Shown in pieces: positions 53,345 to 63,128 of a stretch of 64,000 bases of DNA. Under the pieces are notes generated by a model, which saw nothing but the letters and a program-made list of their open reading frames with translations, ran no database searches and was not told where the DNA came from. The position numbers and the translations under genes are program-made. Origin of the DNA: Palsa-883 sp963847615 (lineage in GTDB: Bacteria > Pseudomonadota > Alphaproteobacteria > Acetobacterales > Acetobacteraceae); assembly GCA_963847615.1 (NCBI GenBank), contig CAWKAN010000017.1, positions 496,001 through 560,000 of the forward strand, read 5' to 3'. Numbering within the stretch: position 1 is the stretch's first letter; each line of letters starts with the position of its first letter.

Positions 53345-54946
53345 TCATCCGGGGTCAACCAGAGCGCTCCCCGGCTGCGCGAGCGCAACGCCGCGACCGA
53401 GGAACTGGATCTGCCAACGCATCTCCTCGGGCGCCAGCGGGAAGCTGCCGCGCGGGCCGGGGGCGAGCAATGCGCTGGGCGCCAGGCGGGTCAGCAGGCT
53501 CTGCAGCGGGACCGCAACCTTCATGCTGAACCCGGCCCGCCAGACCAGGCTCACCACGCCCTTGGCGCTGCGCAGGGTTGCCGCGCGTTCGACCGCCGCC
53601 AGCGGCACATTGGCCGCGACCGCGAGCATCGCCGCGGCCAGCCGCGCCTCACCCCGACCGACCACGCCAAGCAGGTCGGTCTCGGTGAGCTGCCCGGCGG
53701 CGGCACGGACATGGGCATCGGCCAGGCTGTCGGGTCGCGCGCCGGTGGCGCCCGGCATCGCGGCCGCGCTGCGTGCCGGGGCGTCGGTCGGGGTGGCGTC
53801 GGTCGGGGTGGCGCCGATCGGGATCGCGCGGGTCGGCATGGCGCAGGTCGGGGCGGGGTCGGGCCGCGCCGGCGCCGCGGCGTGCTGCAGCCGCGCGGTC
53901 AGGCGCGTGCGCAGCTCGGCGGCGACCGAGGGGGCCAGGTCGGCGCGGCTGGCAAGCTCGGCCAGCAGCGTATCGGCGACGATGTGCGACAGCGCATCGG
54001 CGGCGCGGGCCGACAGGTTGGGGCGGCGAACCAACGGCGCATGCCAGGCGACCTGCTCGGCGGCGCGCGCGATCAGGGCGTCGAGGGTCGCTTCGCGGAT
54101 CTGCGCCGAGTGGTTGAGCAGCATGGCGCGGATGGCCGCGCTGTCGGCGGTCTCGGCGACGGCATGGGCCACGTCCGCGGTCAGGTCGGGGCGGCGGGCA
54201 ATGGCGAGCGCCACCTCCGGCGCGCCGGACGCCGCCAGCAGCGACAGCAGGTCCGCCTGCGTCAGCAGCGGCGACAGGCGGATCACCGGCCCGGCCACCT
54301 CCATTTCGGTGTCGCGCGCCAAGCGCAGCACCAGCTCGCGCGGGACGTTCGGCATCTCCTTGACCACCTCGGCGATGGCGGCGCGAACCCGTACCGCCGT
54401 GTCCTCGATCAGGCAGCCGAGTGCCTCGACGGTCTGCCGATTGAGCCGCGCCCGCTCGGTGGCGGTCAGGCGCGGGGCGAGCGCGGCCAGTTTGCCGGCG
54501 AGCAGCGCGCGCACCCGCTCATCGGCGTCGCGCGCCAGCAGGCCGAGCGCCGCCGGCGGCGCCGCCGGGTTGAGCACCAGTGCGGTGCGCACCGTGATCG
54601 ACGGATCGAGGGCGAGCTTCAGCAGGATTTCGGCGGGGGTGCTGGCCGCGGCGCCCAGCCGGACGCGCCCCGCTTCGTCGTGGGTGATCCCGCCCGGCGC
54701 GCCCGCCTCCGGCGCTTTCGCTTGCGGCAGGTCTCCTTGCGGCAGGTTTCCCTCCGGCACGCTCCCGTCCGGCACGCTCCCGTCCGGCAAGCTCCCGTCC
54801 GGCCCGATCCGATCCAGCATGGAGCCGCCGGGGTCGTTCTCTTCCGCCATCCGCCGCTCCGCCGCCGTCCCGTCCGCTGGCGGCTTGCCAGGCCGCGACG
54901 CGACCACCATGAGGTGCGGCCGGCTCATGACGACGCACCGGGTCAT
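53345..54946 (-). CDS. DUF2336 domain-containing protein
   Basis: A 533-residue alpha-helical protein typical of alphaproteobacteria, built of HEAT-like repeats (VLNPAAPPAALGLLARDADE, VRALLAGKLAALAPRLTATE, PDLTADVAHAVAETADSAAI) with the DUF2336 C-terminus. Two stretches of five-residue repeats are inserted: PDGSVPDGSVPEGNLPQGDL near the N-terminus and ATPTDATPTDA in the middle. Its start at 54946 is 14 bases downstream of the diguanylate cyclase stop, so they probably form one operon. Function unknown, and start uncertain (54928 is also possible). Confidence 0.85.
   Translation of the reverse strand: MTRCVVMSRPHLMVVASRPGKPPADGTAAERRMAEENDPGGSMLDRIGPDGSLPDGSVPDGSVPEGNLPQGDLPQAKAPEAGAPGGITHDEAGRVRLGAAASTPAEILLKLALDPSITVRTALVLNPAAPPAALGLLARDADERVRALLAGKLAALAPRLTATERARLNRQTVEALGCLIEDTAVRVRAAIAEVVKEMPNVPRELVLRLARDTEMEVAGPVIRLSPLLTQADLLSLLAASGAPEVALAIARRPDLTADVAHAVAETADSAAIRAMLLNHSAQIREATLDALIARAAEQVAWHAPLVRRPNLSARAADALSHIVADTLLAELASRADLAPSVAAELRTRLTARLQHAAAPARPDPAPTCAMPTRAIPIGATPTDATPTDAPARSAAAMPGATGARPDSLADAHVRAAAGQLTETDLLGVVGRGEARLAAAMLAVAANVPLAAVERAATLRSAKGVVSLVWRAGFSMKVAVPLQSLLTRLAPSALLAPGPRGSFPLAPEEMRWQIQFLGRGVALAQPGSALVDPG
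53765..53870. repeat. 15-bp tandem repeat inside the DUF2336 gene (C-terminal array)
   Basis: GCGTCGGTCGGGGTG occurs twice, followed by degenerate copies (GCGCCGATCGGGATC, GCGCGGGTCGGCATG). Confidence 0.85.
54718..54825. repeat. 15-bp tandem repeat inside the DUF2336 gene (N-terminal array)
   Basis: About six in-frame units such as TTGCGGCAGGTCTCC, CTCCGGCACGCTCCC and GTCCGGCACGCTCCC. Confidence 0.85.
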
Positions 54947-54959
54947 GACAGCCGCCAGC

Positions 54960-56582
54960 TCACGCCGGCGCCTTATGGGACACGCGCCAATGGCCGCGGC
55001 CGCCGCGCTTGACCGCATACATCGCCAGATCGGCACGCCGCATCATGCTGTCGATGTTTTCGTCGCTGCCAGCCTCCCGCGAGGCGATGCCGATCGACAT
55101 GCTGAGCCGCATCTTCAACCCGGGGGCGATCTCGGCCAGCGCGTGCGGCGCGTTGACGCGCAAATACTCGGCGCGTTCGGCGGCCGTCATGTGGTCGGCG
55201 CCGTTCATCCAGACGGCGAACTCGTCGCCGCCGAGCCGCGCCACCAGGTCGGTCGGACGCACCAGGTTGCGCAACATCCGCGCCGCCGCGCAGAGCACCT
55301 CGTCGCCGACATGATGGCCGAACTGGTCGTTGACCGGCTTGAAGTTGTCGAGGTCAACATACATCAGCGTGCCGCACCGCTCGTCGCGGTCGAGCCGGTC
55401 GAGATGGCGCGGCAGCTCCTCGAGGAAGGCGCGGCGGTTGAACAGGCCGGTGAGCGTATCGGTGCGCGCCTGCAACGCCATCTCGTGCTGCATGACCTCC
55501 TGCTCCAGCACGACCCGCACCACCAGCGTCGCGGCGCCGGCCAGCAGGCGGTCGTCGAGATCCCAGGCTCGCGCGCCCGGCGCCCGCCACAGCACCAAGC
55601 CGGCCTTGGCGCCGACCCTGGTGTTGCAGGCGCTGACCAGCACCGGCCGCCCGTCCTCGGTGACGCCCTGCGCGGGGATGTCGGCACCGCCCGCCAGCAA
55701 CCTGGCGGCGGTGGCGAGCACCTGGGCGCCGCCGACCCGCTCGGCGGCGAACCTGTCGGCCTCCGAGGTGCCGGGCGCGGGCCGGTCGGGTTCCGGCCAG
55801 TCGGGTTCCAGGCTGTCGGGTTCCGGCCTGCCGGGTTCCAGCCTGCCGGGTTCCGGGCTGTCGGGTTCCGACTTGTCGGTCCTGGGCGGGTCGGTTTCGG
55901 GCGGGTCGATCCGGGTCAGGCGGGTGTTGACCTGGTGCGTCATCTTCGGCTCGGCGCCGGCCTGATCGGTGTCGATGATCGCAACTCCATCCGCGCCAAG
56001 CGCACCGGCCAACGCATCGAGCGCCGCGCGCACCACGTTGGACGGCGCCACCTCGTTGCGCATGACGGTCAGGATGTGGTCCAGCACCTCGCTGCGACGC
56101 AGCATCGCGGCAATCTGCGCTTCCGTGCCGTCCTGCTCGGTCACGTCGATCCCCAGGCCGCGCACGCCGATCTGGCGACCCCTGCCGTCCAGCAGCGGAG
56201 CGACCGCAAGCGCGATGCAGACCAGCGCGCCGTCAGCGCATTTCAGCCAGGTCCGCACCCGGCGGATCGGCTGCGTCGTGGCGAACGGATTGAAGCCGCC
56301 GTTCTCGACCGGCTCCGCCAGCAGCCGCTCGGCCTGTTGGCCGAGCAAGGCCATCGCCGACCAGCCGAGCGCCGGATCCGGCATGACAAAGCTGAAGCGG
56401 CCGAACGCGTCCGTCTCGAACGCGAAATCGGCTGCCAGGTCGACCAGGTCGCGCCAGCGTTGCCGGCTGTCGAGCAGGGCGTTGCGCAGCGGCACGAACA
56501 GCCCGCTGTCGGTTGGCCGCGCGGGGCCTGCGGCACGCGAAGCAGCCGGCGAAGGGACTTCCCCGGCACTGGACGAACTCAT
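54960..56582 (-). CDS. Diguanylate cyclase with PAS and GAF-like sensory regions
   Basis: A 540-residue protein making cyclic di-GMP. A PAS-like N-terminal region (WRDLVDLAADFAFETDAFGR, VRGLGIDVTEQDGTEAQIAA) precedes a GAF-like part (ALAGALGADGVAIIDTDQAG, VLVSACNTRVGAKAGLVLWR) and a C-terminal GGDEF domain with LTGLFNRRAFLEELPRHLDR and an intact active site ARLGGDEFAVWMNG. The usual RxxD I-site is not evident. A proline-rich five-residue repeat (EPDSLEPDWPEPDRP-like, 55775-55915) lies inside the GAF-like region. No transmembrane segment. Followed by the DUF2336 gene. Confidence 0.93.
   Translation of the reverse strand: MSSSSAGEVPSPAASRAAGPARPTDSGLFVPLRNALLDSRQRWRDLVDLAADFAFETDAFGRFSFVMPDPALGWSAMALLGQQAERLLAEPVENGGFNPFATTQPIRRVRTWLKCADGALVCIALAVAPLLDGRGRQIGVRGLGIDVTEQDGTEAQIAAMLRRSEVLDHILTVMRNEVAPSNVVRAALDALAGALGADGVAIIDTDQAGAEPKMTHQVNTRLTRIDPPETDPPRTDKSEPDSPEPGRLEPGRPEPDSLEPDWPEPDRPAPGTSEADRFAAERVGGAQVLATAARLLAGGADIPAQGVTEDGRPVLVSACNTRVGAKAGLVLWRAPGARAWDLDDRLLAGAATLVVRVVLEQEVMQHEMALQARTDTLTGLFNRRAFLEELPRHLDRLDRDERCGTLMYVDLDNFKPVNDQFGHHVGDEVLCAAARMLRNLVRPTDLVARLGGDEFAVWMNGADHMTAAERAEYLRVNAPHALAEIAPGLKMRLSMSIGIASREAGSDENIDSMMRRADLAMYAVKRGGRGHWRVSHKAPA
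55775..55915. repeat. 15-bp tandem repeat inside the diguanylate cyclase gene
   Basis: Units CCGGCCAGTCGGGTT, CCAGGCTGTCGGGTT, CCGGCCTGCCGGGTT repeat six or more times in frame, encoding Glu-Pro-Asp/Gly-Ser/Arg-Pro units. Confidence 0.85.
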
Positions 56583-56692
56583 GAGCGAACGATCCTTGGA
56601 ACGATCCGGGCCGCGCAGTCAACGCATTTCACCTCATGCCGGCTAACGAAAGGTTTCCGTCACGCGCACAATGGTAGGTGAAAGTCGGGGCT

Positions 56693-56810
56693 TCGCCCCC
56701 TCCCCCTCCCCACACTCCCAGTGAAGGGTTCCAAGGGCTCCGCCCTTGGCGGGGTTCCCCAATGGGGCAGCGCCCCTTGGTGGGGTTTGGGGCGAAGCCC
56801 CAACCTTCTT
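56693..56810 (+). repeat. Deletion derivative of the nested palindrome (P4)
   Basis: One A-type arm is present: purine/pyrimidine tract CCCCTCCCCACACTCCCAGT, bead CCAAGGGCTCCGCCCTTGG, a GGGGCAGCGCCCC bead and GGGGCGAAGCCCC. The left arm is reduced to GGGGCTTCGCCCC and the core is missing. Divergent region between the diguanylate cyclase gene and dapD. Confidence 0.8.
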
Positions 56811-56885
56811 CCGTACGCAGGTCGCGTTGACAGGAGACGGGGGTCTCTCCATCGTCCGCCGCCGCAACCTGGGGACCCCGCGCCG

Positions 56886-57737
<852 letters not shown>

Positions 57738-57798
57738 ACGCGTTGCTGGGTGGTGCGCGCTTGTCTGTCGAGCTGGGATCGGGGTCGCCAGCCGGCCC

Positions 57799-58887
57799 GT
57801 GGCATCGGGCGATGACGTCCCATCCCACCTGCGCGCAGCGGGCGCTCACGTGGTAACGGTCGCTGGAAACTGCTCGGCCACGGCGGCCGCGCGCGCGCCG
57901 CGCAACCGCACGTTGACATTGTCCGCGGATGACGCGAGCCGGTTAAGTCCACGCTTGGCCACGCTGCATCGTCCGGCTGAACTGGCGAACTGCATCGACA
58001 GGACGATCCTGGGCGATGCAGTGGAGGTGATGCAGCATCTGCCGCGTGCGGCCTTCGATCTCGTGATCGCCGATCCGCCTTACAACCTGACCAAGTCGTT
58101 CAACGGCACCGTATTCAGTCGGATGGCCGAGGCCGAGTATGAGGCATGGCTGCGTTCCTGGCTGTCTTTGGCGCGGGCGCTCCTGACCCCGACAGGATCG
58201 ATCTACATCTGTAGTGAGTGGCGGACATCTGAGATCGCGCATCGCGTCGCGCGGGAATTCTTCATCGTCCGCAACCGTATCACCTGGGAGCGTGAGAAGG
58301 GCCGGGGCGCGGCACGGAACTGGAAGAATTGTTCCGAGGACATATGGTTCTGCACTGCGGGCGAGGATTATGCGTTCGATGTGGACGCGGTGAAGCTCAA
58401 GCGCCGTGTGCTGGCGCCATACAAGCACCAGGATGGCAGACCGAAGGACTGGGAATCCGGTGCCGATGGCGACTACAGGACGACGCATCCGTCCAATCTC
58501 TGGACCGACATCACCGTGCCGTTCTGGTCGATGCCGGAGAACACCGACCATCCAACGCAGAAGCCCGAGAAGCTGATCGCGAAGCTGGTGCTCGCAAGCA
58601 CGTTGCCACGAGGCCTCATTCTGGATCCATTCCTGGGCTCCGGCACGACGTCCGTCGTCGCCATGAAGCTCGGCCGTCGCTATGTGGGTATCGAAATCGA
58701 GCGGGACTATTGTCTGTTGGCGGAGCGCCGCCTCGAACTGGCTCGGGGAAACCCTGTCATCCAGGGTTACTCCGGCGGTGTCTTCTGGGAGCGCAATTCG
58801 TCTCCGTCGCGCGCCGGGCATGAGCGAAACGGATCGCAGCCCGATATCTTCGCCCCAACCTCTCCCTTGCCGGGGGAGCCGGAATGA
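57799..58887 (+). CDS. DNA methyltransferase of a type II restriction-modification system
   Basis: A 362-residue amino-methyltransferase (N6-adenine or N4-cytosine). The catalytic motif IV is VIADPPYNLTKSF (about 90-102) and the SAM motif I, LDPFLGSGTTSVVAMK, is at about 275-290, so motif IV precedes motif I (beta-class order). HPTQKPEKLIAKLVLASTLP is the usual segment before motif I. The first 50 residues are poorly supported, so the true start may be later. Lower G+C than dapD/dapE. It overlaps the endonuclease gene by four bases (ATGA). Confidence 0.88.
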   Translation: MASGDDVPSHLRAAGAHVVTVAGNCSATAAARAPRNRTLTLSADDASRLSPRLATLHRPAELANCIDRTILGDAVEVMQHLPRAAFDLVIADPPYNLTKSFNGTVFSRMAEAEYEAWLRSWLSLARALLTPTGSIYICSEWRTSEIAHRVAREFFIVRNRITWEREKGRGAARNWKNCSEDIWFCTAGEDYAFDVDAVKLKRRVLAPYKHQDGRPKDWESGADGDYRTTHPSNLWTDITVPFWSMPENTDHPTQKPEKLIAKLVLASTLPRGLILDPFLGSGTTSVVAMKLGRRYVGIEIERDYCLLAERRLELARGNPVIQGYSGGVFWERNSSPSRAGHERNGSQPDIFAPTSPLPGEPE

Positions 58888-59552
58888 GAAGTCCGATCTT
58901 CGATACGCAACTATTCAGCGACATTGAACGCAAGGTGATGGATCGGATCAACCAAAGCCCGGATTTCCTGTCCGACCGCACGGCACAAAGCCCTCGCTCG
59001 GCGGGTGACGCCATCGAGAACATCATATCCGGTTCGTTCAACGATCTGCTTGGTCCGGTCTGCGCGGAATACTCGGCCGATTTTTCAAGACGGGCTATGG
59101 CCGACCTCGCGTTCAAGGATACGCGTGGTCTGTATTACGTCGTCAACGTCAAGACCCATCGGACGGATACGCGTTTCAACATGCCCAATCTGACGTCGGT
59201 TGAGCGGCTGGCCAGATTCTACGAAAGCGACGCCAATTATTTCGTCATTCTTTTCGTCAGCTACGGTGTCGCGGCAACAACCGCTCGTGTCACCGATGTG
59301 AAGTTCATGCCGATCGAGTGGCTTGGCTGGGATTGCCTCACGATCGGCGCACTCGGCTGGGGGCAGGTTCAGATCGCCAACTCCAATGCGATCACTATCA
59401 ATCGCGGCTATTCGCGGAAGCGGTGGATGTTGGAGTTCTGCGATGTCATGCTCGCCTTCTATCCGAAAGAGATCGCGAAGATCGGCGACCGGGTCACCCG
59501 CTTCGAAGAGGTCCGGGAATTTTGGCGAAAGCATCAAGACAACGATGAATGA
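58884..59552 (+). CDS. Type II restriction endonuclease, PD-(D/E)xK fold (putative)
   Basis: A 222-residue protein coupled to the methyltransferase gene. The candidate catalytic core is Asp74 in RRAMADLAFKDTRG and N88-V-K90 in YYVVNVKTHRTDTRFNMPNL, a D-x(n)-x-V-K arrangement, with Glu45 possibly contributing. GALGWGQVQIANSNAITINR may belong to the recognition part. The recognition sequence cannot be read from this. Codon use and G+C (close to 55% by eye) differ clearly from the surrounding 70% genes, indicating transfer. Confidence 0.8.
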   Translation: MRSPIFDTQLFSDIERKVMDRINQSPDFLSDRTAQSPRSAGDAIENIISGSFNDLLGPVCAEYSADFSRRAMADLAFKDTRGLYYVVNVKTHRTDTRFNMPNLTSVERLARFYESDANYFVILFVSYGVAATTARVTDVKFMPIEWLGWDCLTIGALGWGQVQIANSNAITINRGYSRKRWMLEFCDVMLAFYPKEIAKIGDRVTRFEEVREFWRKHQDNDE

Positions 59553-60801
59553 TCAGCAGGGTGCGAGCACGAACCGCTTGGCTCCGGAGGACTTCCGTGA
59601 TCCGTTGGGGCTGGCGCAGGCGCTGATCCGCTGCGCCTCGGTCACGCCGGCGGATGGCGGGGCGCAGGAGGTGCTGGCCGCCGCGCTGGAGCGGTTGGGG
59701 TTCACGGTGACGCGGCTGCGCTTCGGGCCGATCGAGAACCTGTTCGCCCGGCTCGGCGACGGCGCGCCGCATGTCTGCTTCGCCGGGCACACCGACGTGG
59801 TGCCGGTCGGCGCGGCGCAGTGGCGGCACGATCCGTTCGCCGCCGAGGTGCACGACGGCGTGCTGTATGGCCGCGGCGCCTGCGACATGAAGGGCGGCAT
59901 CGCGGCCTTCGTCGCCGCCGTGGCGCAGCTGCTGGCCGATGGCCCTGGGGCGGCGGGGCTGGCGCGCGGCTCGATCAGCCTGCTGATCACCGGCGACGAG
60001 GAGGCCGACGCGGTCGACGGCACCGTGCGCGTGCTGGAGTGGATGGCAGCGCACGGGCAGGTCCCGGACTTCTGCCTGGTCGGCGAGCCGACCTGCCCGG
60101 TGCGGCTGGGCGACATGATCAAGATCGGCCGGCGCGGCAGCCTGAACGCGAAGCTCACGGTGCACGGCACGCAGGGCCACGTCGCCTATCCGCACCGCGC
60201 GGACAACCCGGTGCACCGGCTGGTGCGCGCCGTCGCGGCGCTGACCGCGGCGCCGCTGGATGCCGGCACCGAGTGGTTCGAACCGTCCAGCCTGCAACTC
60301 ACCAGCCTGGACGTCGGCAACCCCGCGACCAACGTGATCCCGGCGGCGGCCCGGGGCGCGCTGAACATCCGGTTCAACGACCGCCACACCGGGGCGTCGC
60401 TGTCGGCCTGGCTGCGCGCCGTGCTGGCGCAGCATGCCGAGCGGTTCGACCTGGATATCTCGATCAGCGGCGAGTCGTTTGTCACCCAGCCGGGCGGCGC
60501 GGTCGAGGCGTTGCGCGGCGCGGTCGCCGCGGCGAGCGGGGTGGAGCCGAAGCTGGACACCGGCGGCGGCACCTCGGACGCGCGCTTCATCGCGCGCGTC
60601 TGCCCGGTGGCCGAGTTCGGCCTGGTCGGCGCCAGCATGCACCAGGCGGACGAGCGCGTGCCGGTGGCCGAACTGCGCGCACTGGCGGGCATCTACCGCG
60701 CCGCGCTGGCCGCCCTGCTGGCGGCGCTGCCTGCCGCGCCGTTGCCGGTTGCCGCGCGCGGCCAAGCCCCGGCGCCGGCGCGACCGCCGTCACAGGAATG
60801 A
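59545..60801 (+). CDS. dapE: Succinyl-diaminopimelate desuccinylase
   Basis: The M20 dizinc hydrolase that follows DapD and DapC in lysine/DAP synthesis. Metal ligands are in VCFAGHTDVVPVG, GACDMKGGIAAF and LLITGDEEADAVDGT, plus the C-terminal His in GLVGASMHQADERVP. GGGTSDARFIARVCPVAEF is the substrate motif. At 418 residues it is slightly long. The ATG at 59545 overlaps the end of the endonuclease gene by eight bases, so the first 15-20 residues may derive from the insertion junction. Confidence 0.94.
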   Translation: MNDQQGASTNRLAPEDFRDPLGLAQALIRCASVTPADGGAQEVLAAALERLGFTVTRLRFGPIENLFARLGDGAPHVCFAGHTDVVPVGAAQWRHDPFAAEVHDGVLYGRGACDMKGGIAAFVAAVAQLLADGPGAAGLARGSISLLITGDEEADAVDGTVRVLEWMAAHGQVPDFCLVGEPTCPVRLGDMIKIGRRGSLNAKLTVHGTQGHVAYPHRADNPVHRLVRAVAALTAAPLDAGTEWFEPSSLQLTSLDVGNPATNVIPAAARGALNIRFNDRHTGASLSAWLRAVLAQHAERFDLDISISGESFVTQPGGAVEALRGAVAAASGVEPKLDTGGGTSDARFIARVCPVAEFGLVGASMHQADERVPVAELRALAGIYRAALAALLAALPAAPLPVAARGQAPAPARPPSQE

Positions 60802-61409
60802 GCGGGACCGAGCGCCAGAAGCTGCCGCCGCGGCGCAGCATCCTGTTCGGCATCTATCGCATCGCCACCGGCCGCGCCGACGGCCTGGCGCAGTTCGGCG
60901 ACACGCCGGAGGCATTCCTCGCCAGCCTGGCGCCGCTGGTGGCATTTCCCCTGGTCGGCACCGTGCTGATGCTGAGCCAGGGCGAGGGCCTGGCGGCGCT
61001 GTCCGACCTGCTGGCGACGATCTGCGCGCTGCTGGCCCCGGCGGTGCTGTCCTATGAGGCGGCGCGGCTGTGGGGGCGGGCGGCGGCGTGGCTGCGGTTC
61101 GCGGTGGCGTTCAACTGGTGCCAATGGGCGATCCCGATCCTGGCGATGTTGCTGGTGGTGCTGGCGGGGATGCTGGCGGCAGCCGGCCTGCCGACCACGC
61201 TGGGACTGGCGATGGTCGTGGGCGGGCTGGGCGGCTACGCACTGTGGCTGCACTGGTTCCTGGCCCGCCACGGGCTTGGGCTGAGCCCGATCCGCGCGGC
61301 GTTGCTGGTGGTGGGGGTCAATCTTGCCACCGTCCTGCTGGTGCTGGGGCCGCCGCTGCTGGCGGTGGCGCTGGGCGGTTCGCTGGCGGGTGGCCGGCAT
61401 TATCCCTGA
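60798..61409 (+). CDS. Integral membrane protein (YIP1-like, hypothetical)
   Basis: A 203-residue protein with about five hydrophobic helices: FLASLAPLVAFPLVGTVLML, ALSDLLATICALLAPAVLSY, WAIPILAMLLVVLAGMLAAA, LAMVVGGLGGYALWLHWFLA and ALLVVGVNLATVLLVLGPPL. The ATG overlaps the dapE stop (ATGA), so it is co-transcribed with dapE. The role is unknown. Confidence 0.75.
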   Translation: MSGTERQKLPPRRSILFGIYRIATGRADGLAQFGDTPEAFLASLAPLVAFPLVGTVLMLSQGEGLAALSDLLATICALLAPAVLSYEAARLWGRAAAWLRFAVAFNWCQWAIPILAMLLVVLAGMLAAAGLPTTLGLAMVVGGLGGYALWLHWFLARHGLGLSPIRAALLVVGVNLATVLLVLGPPLLAVALGGSLAGGRHYP

Positions 61410-61539
61410 TTTGCCGGCCGGGAGCGGTATGTTCCGGGTCCGAGATAATACCAACGGCGCGTTGCCCCGGCTGTTCTGAGACTTCGTTTGGAGCGGGCCG
61501 GCGCGGTGTGATTCGAGGTGCCGTTGGGACGCGGCGGTC

Positions 61540-61805
61540 ATGACGGGATCGATCCCGCCGGAGGGGCTCAGCCCGGCGGCGTTACGGCGGGAGGCCGGGT
61601 GGGCCTCAGACGCGGCGGCGGCACGGCGGCTGTTGGCGATCGCCCTGGTGCTGGGGGGTATTGCCGCGGCGATGCAGCGCGACAGAGTGGGATGGACCGA
61701 CCGACGCTGCGCGATCGGGTGCATCGGTTCAATGCGGAGGGCGTCGCCGGGCTGTCGCCTCAACCCGGGCGAGGGAGAGCCAACCCGGAAAGTTCCTCCA
61801 CCGAA
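61540..61805 (+). pseudogene. IS630-family transposase remnant
   Basis: The N-terminal HTH part of an IS630-type transposase is visible in two frames: LSPAALRREAGWASDAAAAR, RLLAIALVLGG in one, then SGMDRPTLRDRVHRFNAEGV AGLS in another. No catalytic DDE region remains. The remnant overlaps the 3' end of the MmgE/PrpD gene on the other strand. The 61410-61540 stretch before it holds no recognised gene. Confidence 0.65.
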
Positions 61806-63128
61806 TCCGCCTCAGCCAGCCGCAGAATCGCCTGGTAAAGCCGTGCCGTCTGCGCGCTCCCCAGCAACGCCGCGGAATTGGCGAAAAACTTGTCCTGCAG
61901 CTCGGCATCGCTCAGCGGCGCGCCAGGGTCGCCCTTCGGCAGCAGGACGGTTTCCTGCAGCCGTGTCCCATCGTCCAGGGTCACCGTCACGCGGGCCGGA
62001 AACTTGTCCGGATACAAGCGGTTCAACGCCGGATCGGCGATCACCTCGGTCCGCTGCAGCACACGCTGGACCAGCGGATCATTGATGCGGCCGGGCGCGA
62101 ACTGGGCCTGTGTCAACCGCCCGTCCACCGCGGCGACCGCCACGCAGTACGGCACCGACACGCGCGCCGACATCACCGAGTTCGACGTTCTTGTTGGAGA
62201 AATGCGTAAGCACCGTCTCGTAGGTCTCGATCGCAATGCGGCTGATCCGTGCCGGATCCGGCCCGTCGCGCGCAACGATCGCCAGCGTCGCCTGGATCGG
62301 CGAATGGCTGGCGAGGATGGACGGAAAGTATTTGAACCCGTTCTGCAGGATCTCCCAGTCCCGTCCCAGGCCCGCCGTGAGGGCCGCTGGCTTCGGGTCC
62401 AACGAGAATGCGGCGAGGTAGCCCTTCGGATGCTCCAGGATCGTGGGCGGGCTGGTCGCACCAAGACGGGCCAGTTCGGCCGACAGGATGCCGTTCAGCG
62501 CGGCCTTGCCGGGATGGATGCTTTTCGTCATGTCGCCGGATTCGAAGAACGTGTTCAGCCCGGCCGCCTGGGTGCCCGCCAGCCCCAGCGCCCGTTGCGT
62601 TGCCTCGGCATCCAGCCGCATGGCGCGCGCCGCGCTCGCCGCCGCACCGAACGTGCCGTTGGTGGCCGTGGAGTGCCAGAACCGGTAATGCGTCGGCATC
62701 ACCGCCATGCCGACGCGCACCGCGACCTCGTAGCCGGCGACCAGGGCGACGAGCAGGTCCCGCCCCGACAGGCCGCCAGCCTGCGCCAGCGCCAGGCTGG
62801 TCGGGACCACCACCGAGCCGACATGGAGCAGCGCGCGCTTGTGCGTGTCGTCGTTATCCGCCGCGTTCACCAGCATGCCGTTGGCAAGGGCGGCGAAGGC
62901 CGGGCGGGCGGCGATCCCGGGCGCACCGATCACCCCGGCGCCCGGCCGGGCCGCGTAGAGCGCCGCGATGTCGCGGGCGATCCGGGCCTTGTCCGGATCC
63001 TCCACCCAGGCGGCGAGCGCGCAGCCGACGGCGTCCAGGACCACGCGGCAGGCCTGGTGCGTCACCTCCGGCGGCAGATCCTCGGGGCGCAGGGTGGCGG
63101 CGAATTCCGCAAGCGCGCGGGTGGTCAT
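61760..63128 (-). pseudogene. MmgE/PrpD family protein, frameshifted
   Basis: A 2-methylcitrate dehydratase/aconitate decarboxylase-fold protein. Blocks: ACRVVLDAVGCALAAWVEDP, NGMLVNAADNDDTHKRALLH, VGSVVVPTSLALAQAGGLSG, GYEVAVRVGMAVMPTHYRFW, HSTATNGTFGAAASAARAMR. At about 62185 the frame changes: THFSNKNVEL continues one base out as SVMSARVSVPYCVAVAAVDG to the stop at 61760. Repaired length is about 455 residues, normal for the family. Its ATG overlaps the stop of the SucA-like gene (ATGA), so the two are coupled. No prpB/prpC is adjacent, so the substrate is open. Confidence 0.88.

Noticed and set aside
52383..56681. A 1432-codon open frame on the plus strand starting at argB
   Set aside because: After the argB frameshift it merely reads antisense through the DUF2336 and diguanylate cyclase genes, which have clear domains on the minus strand.
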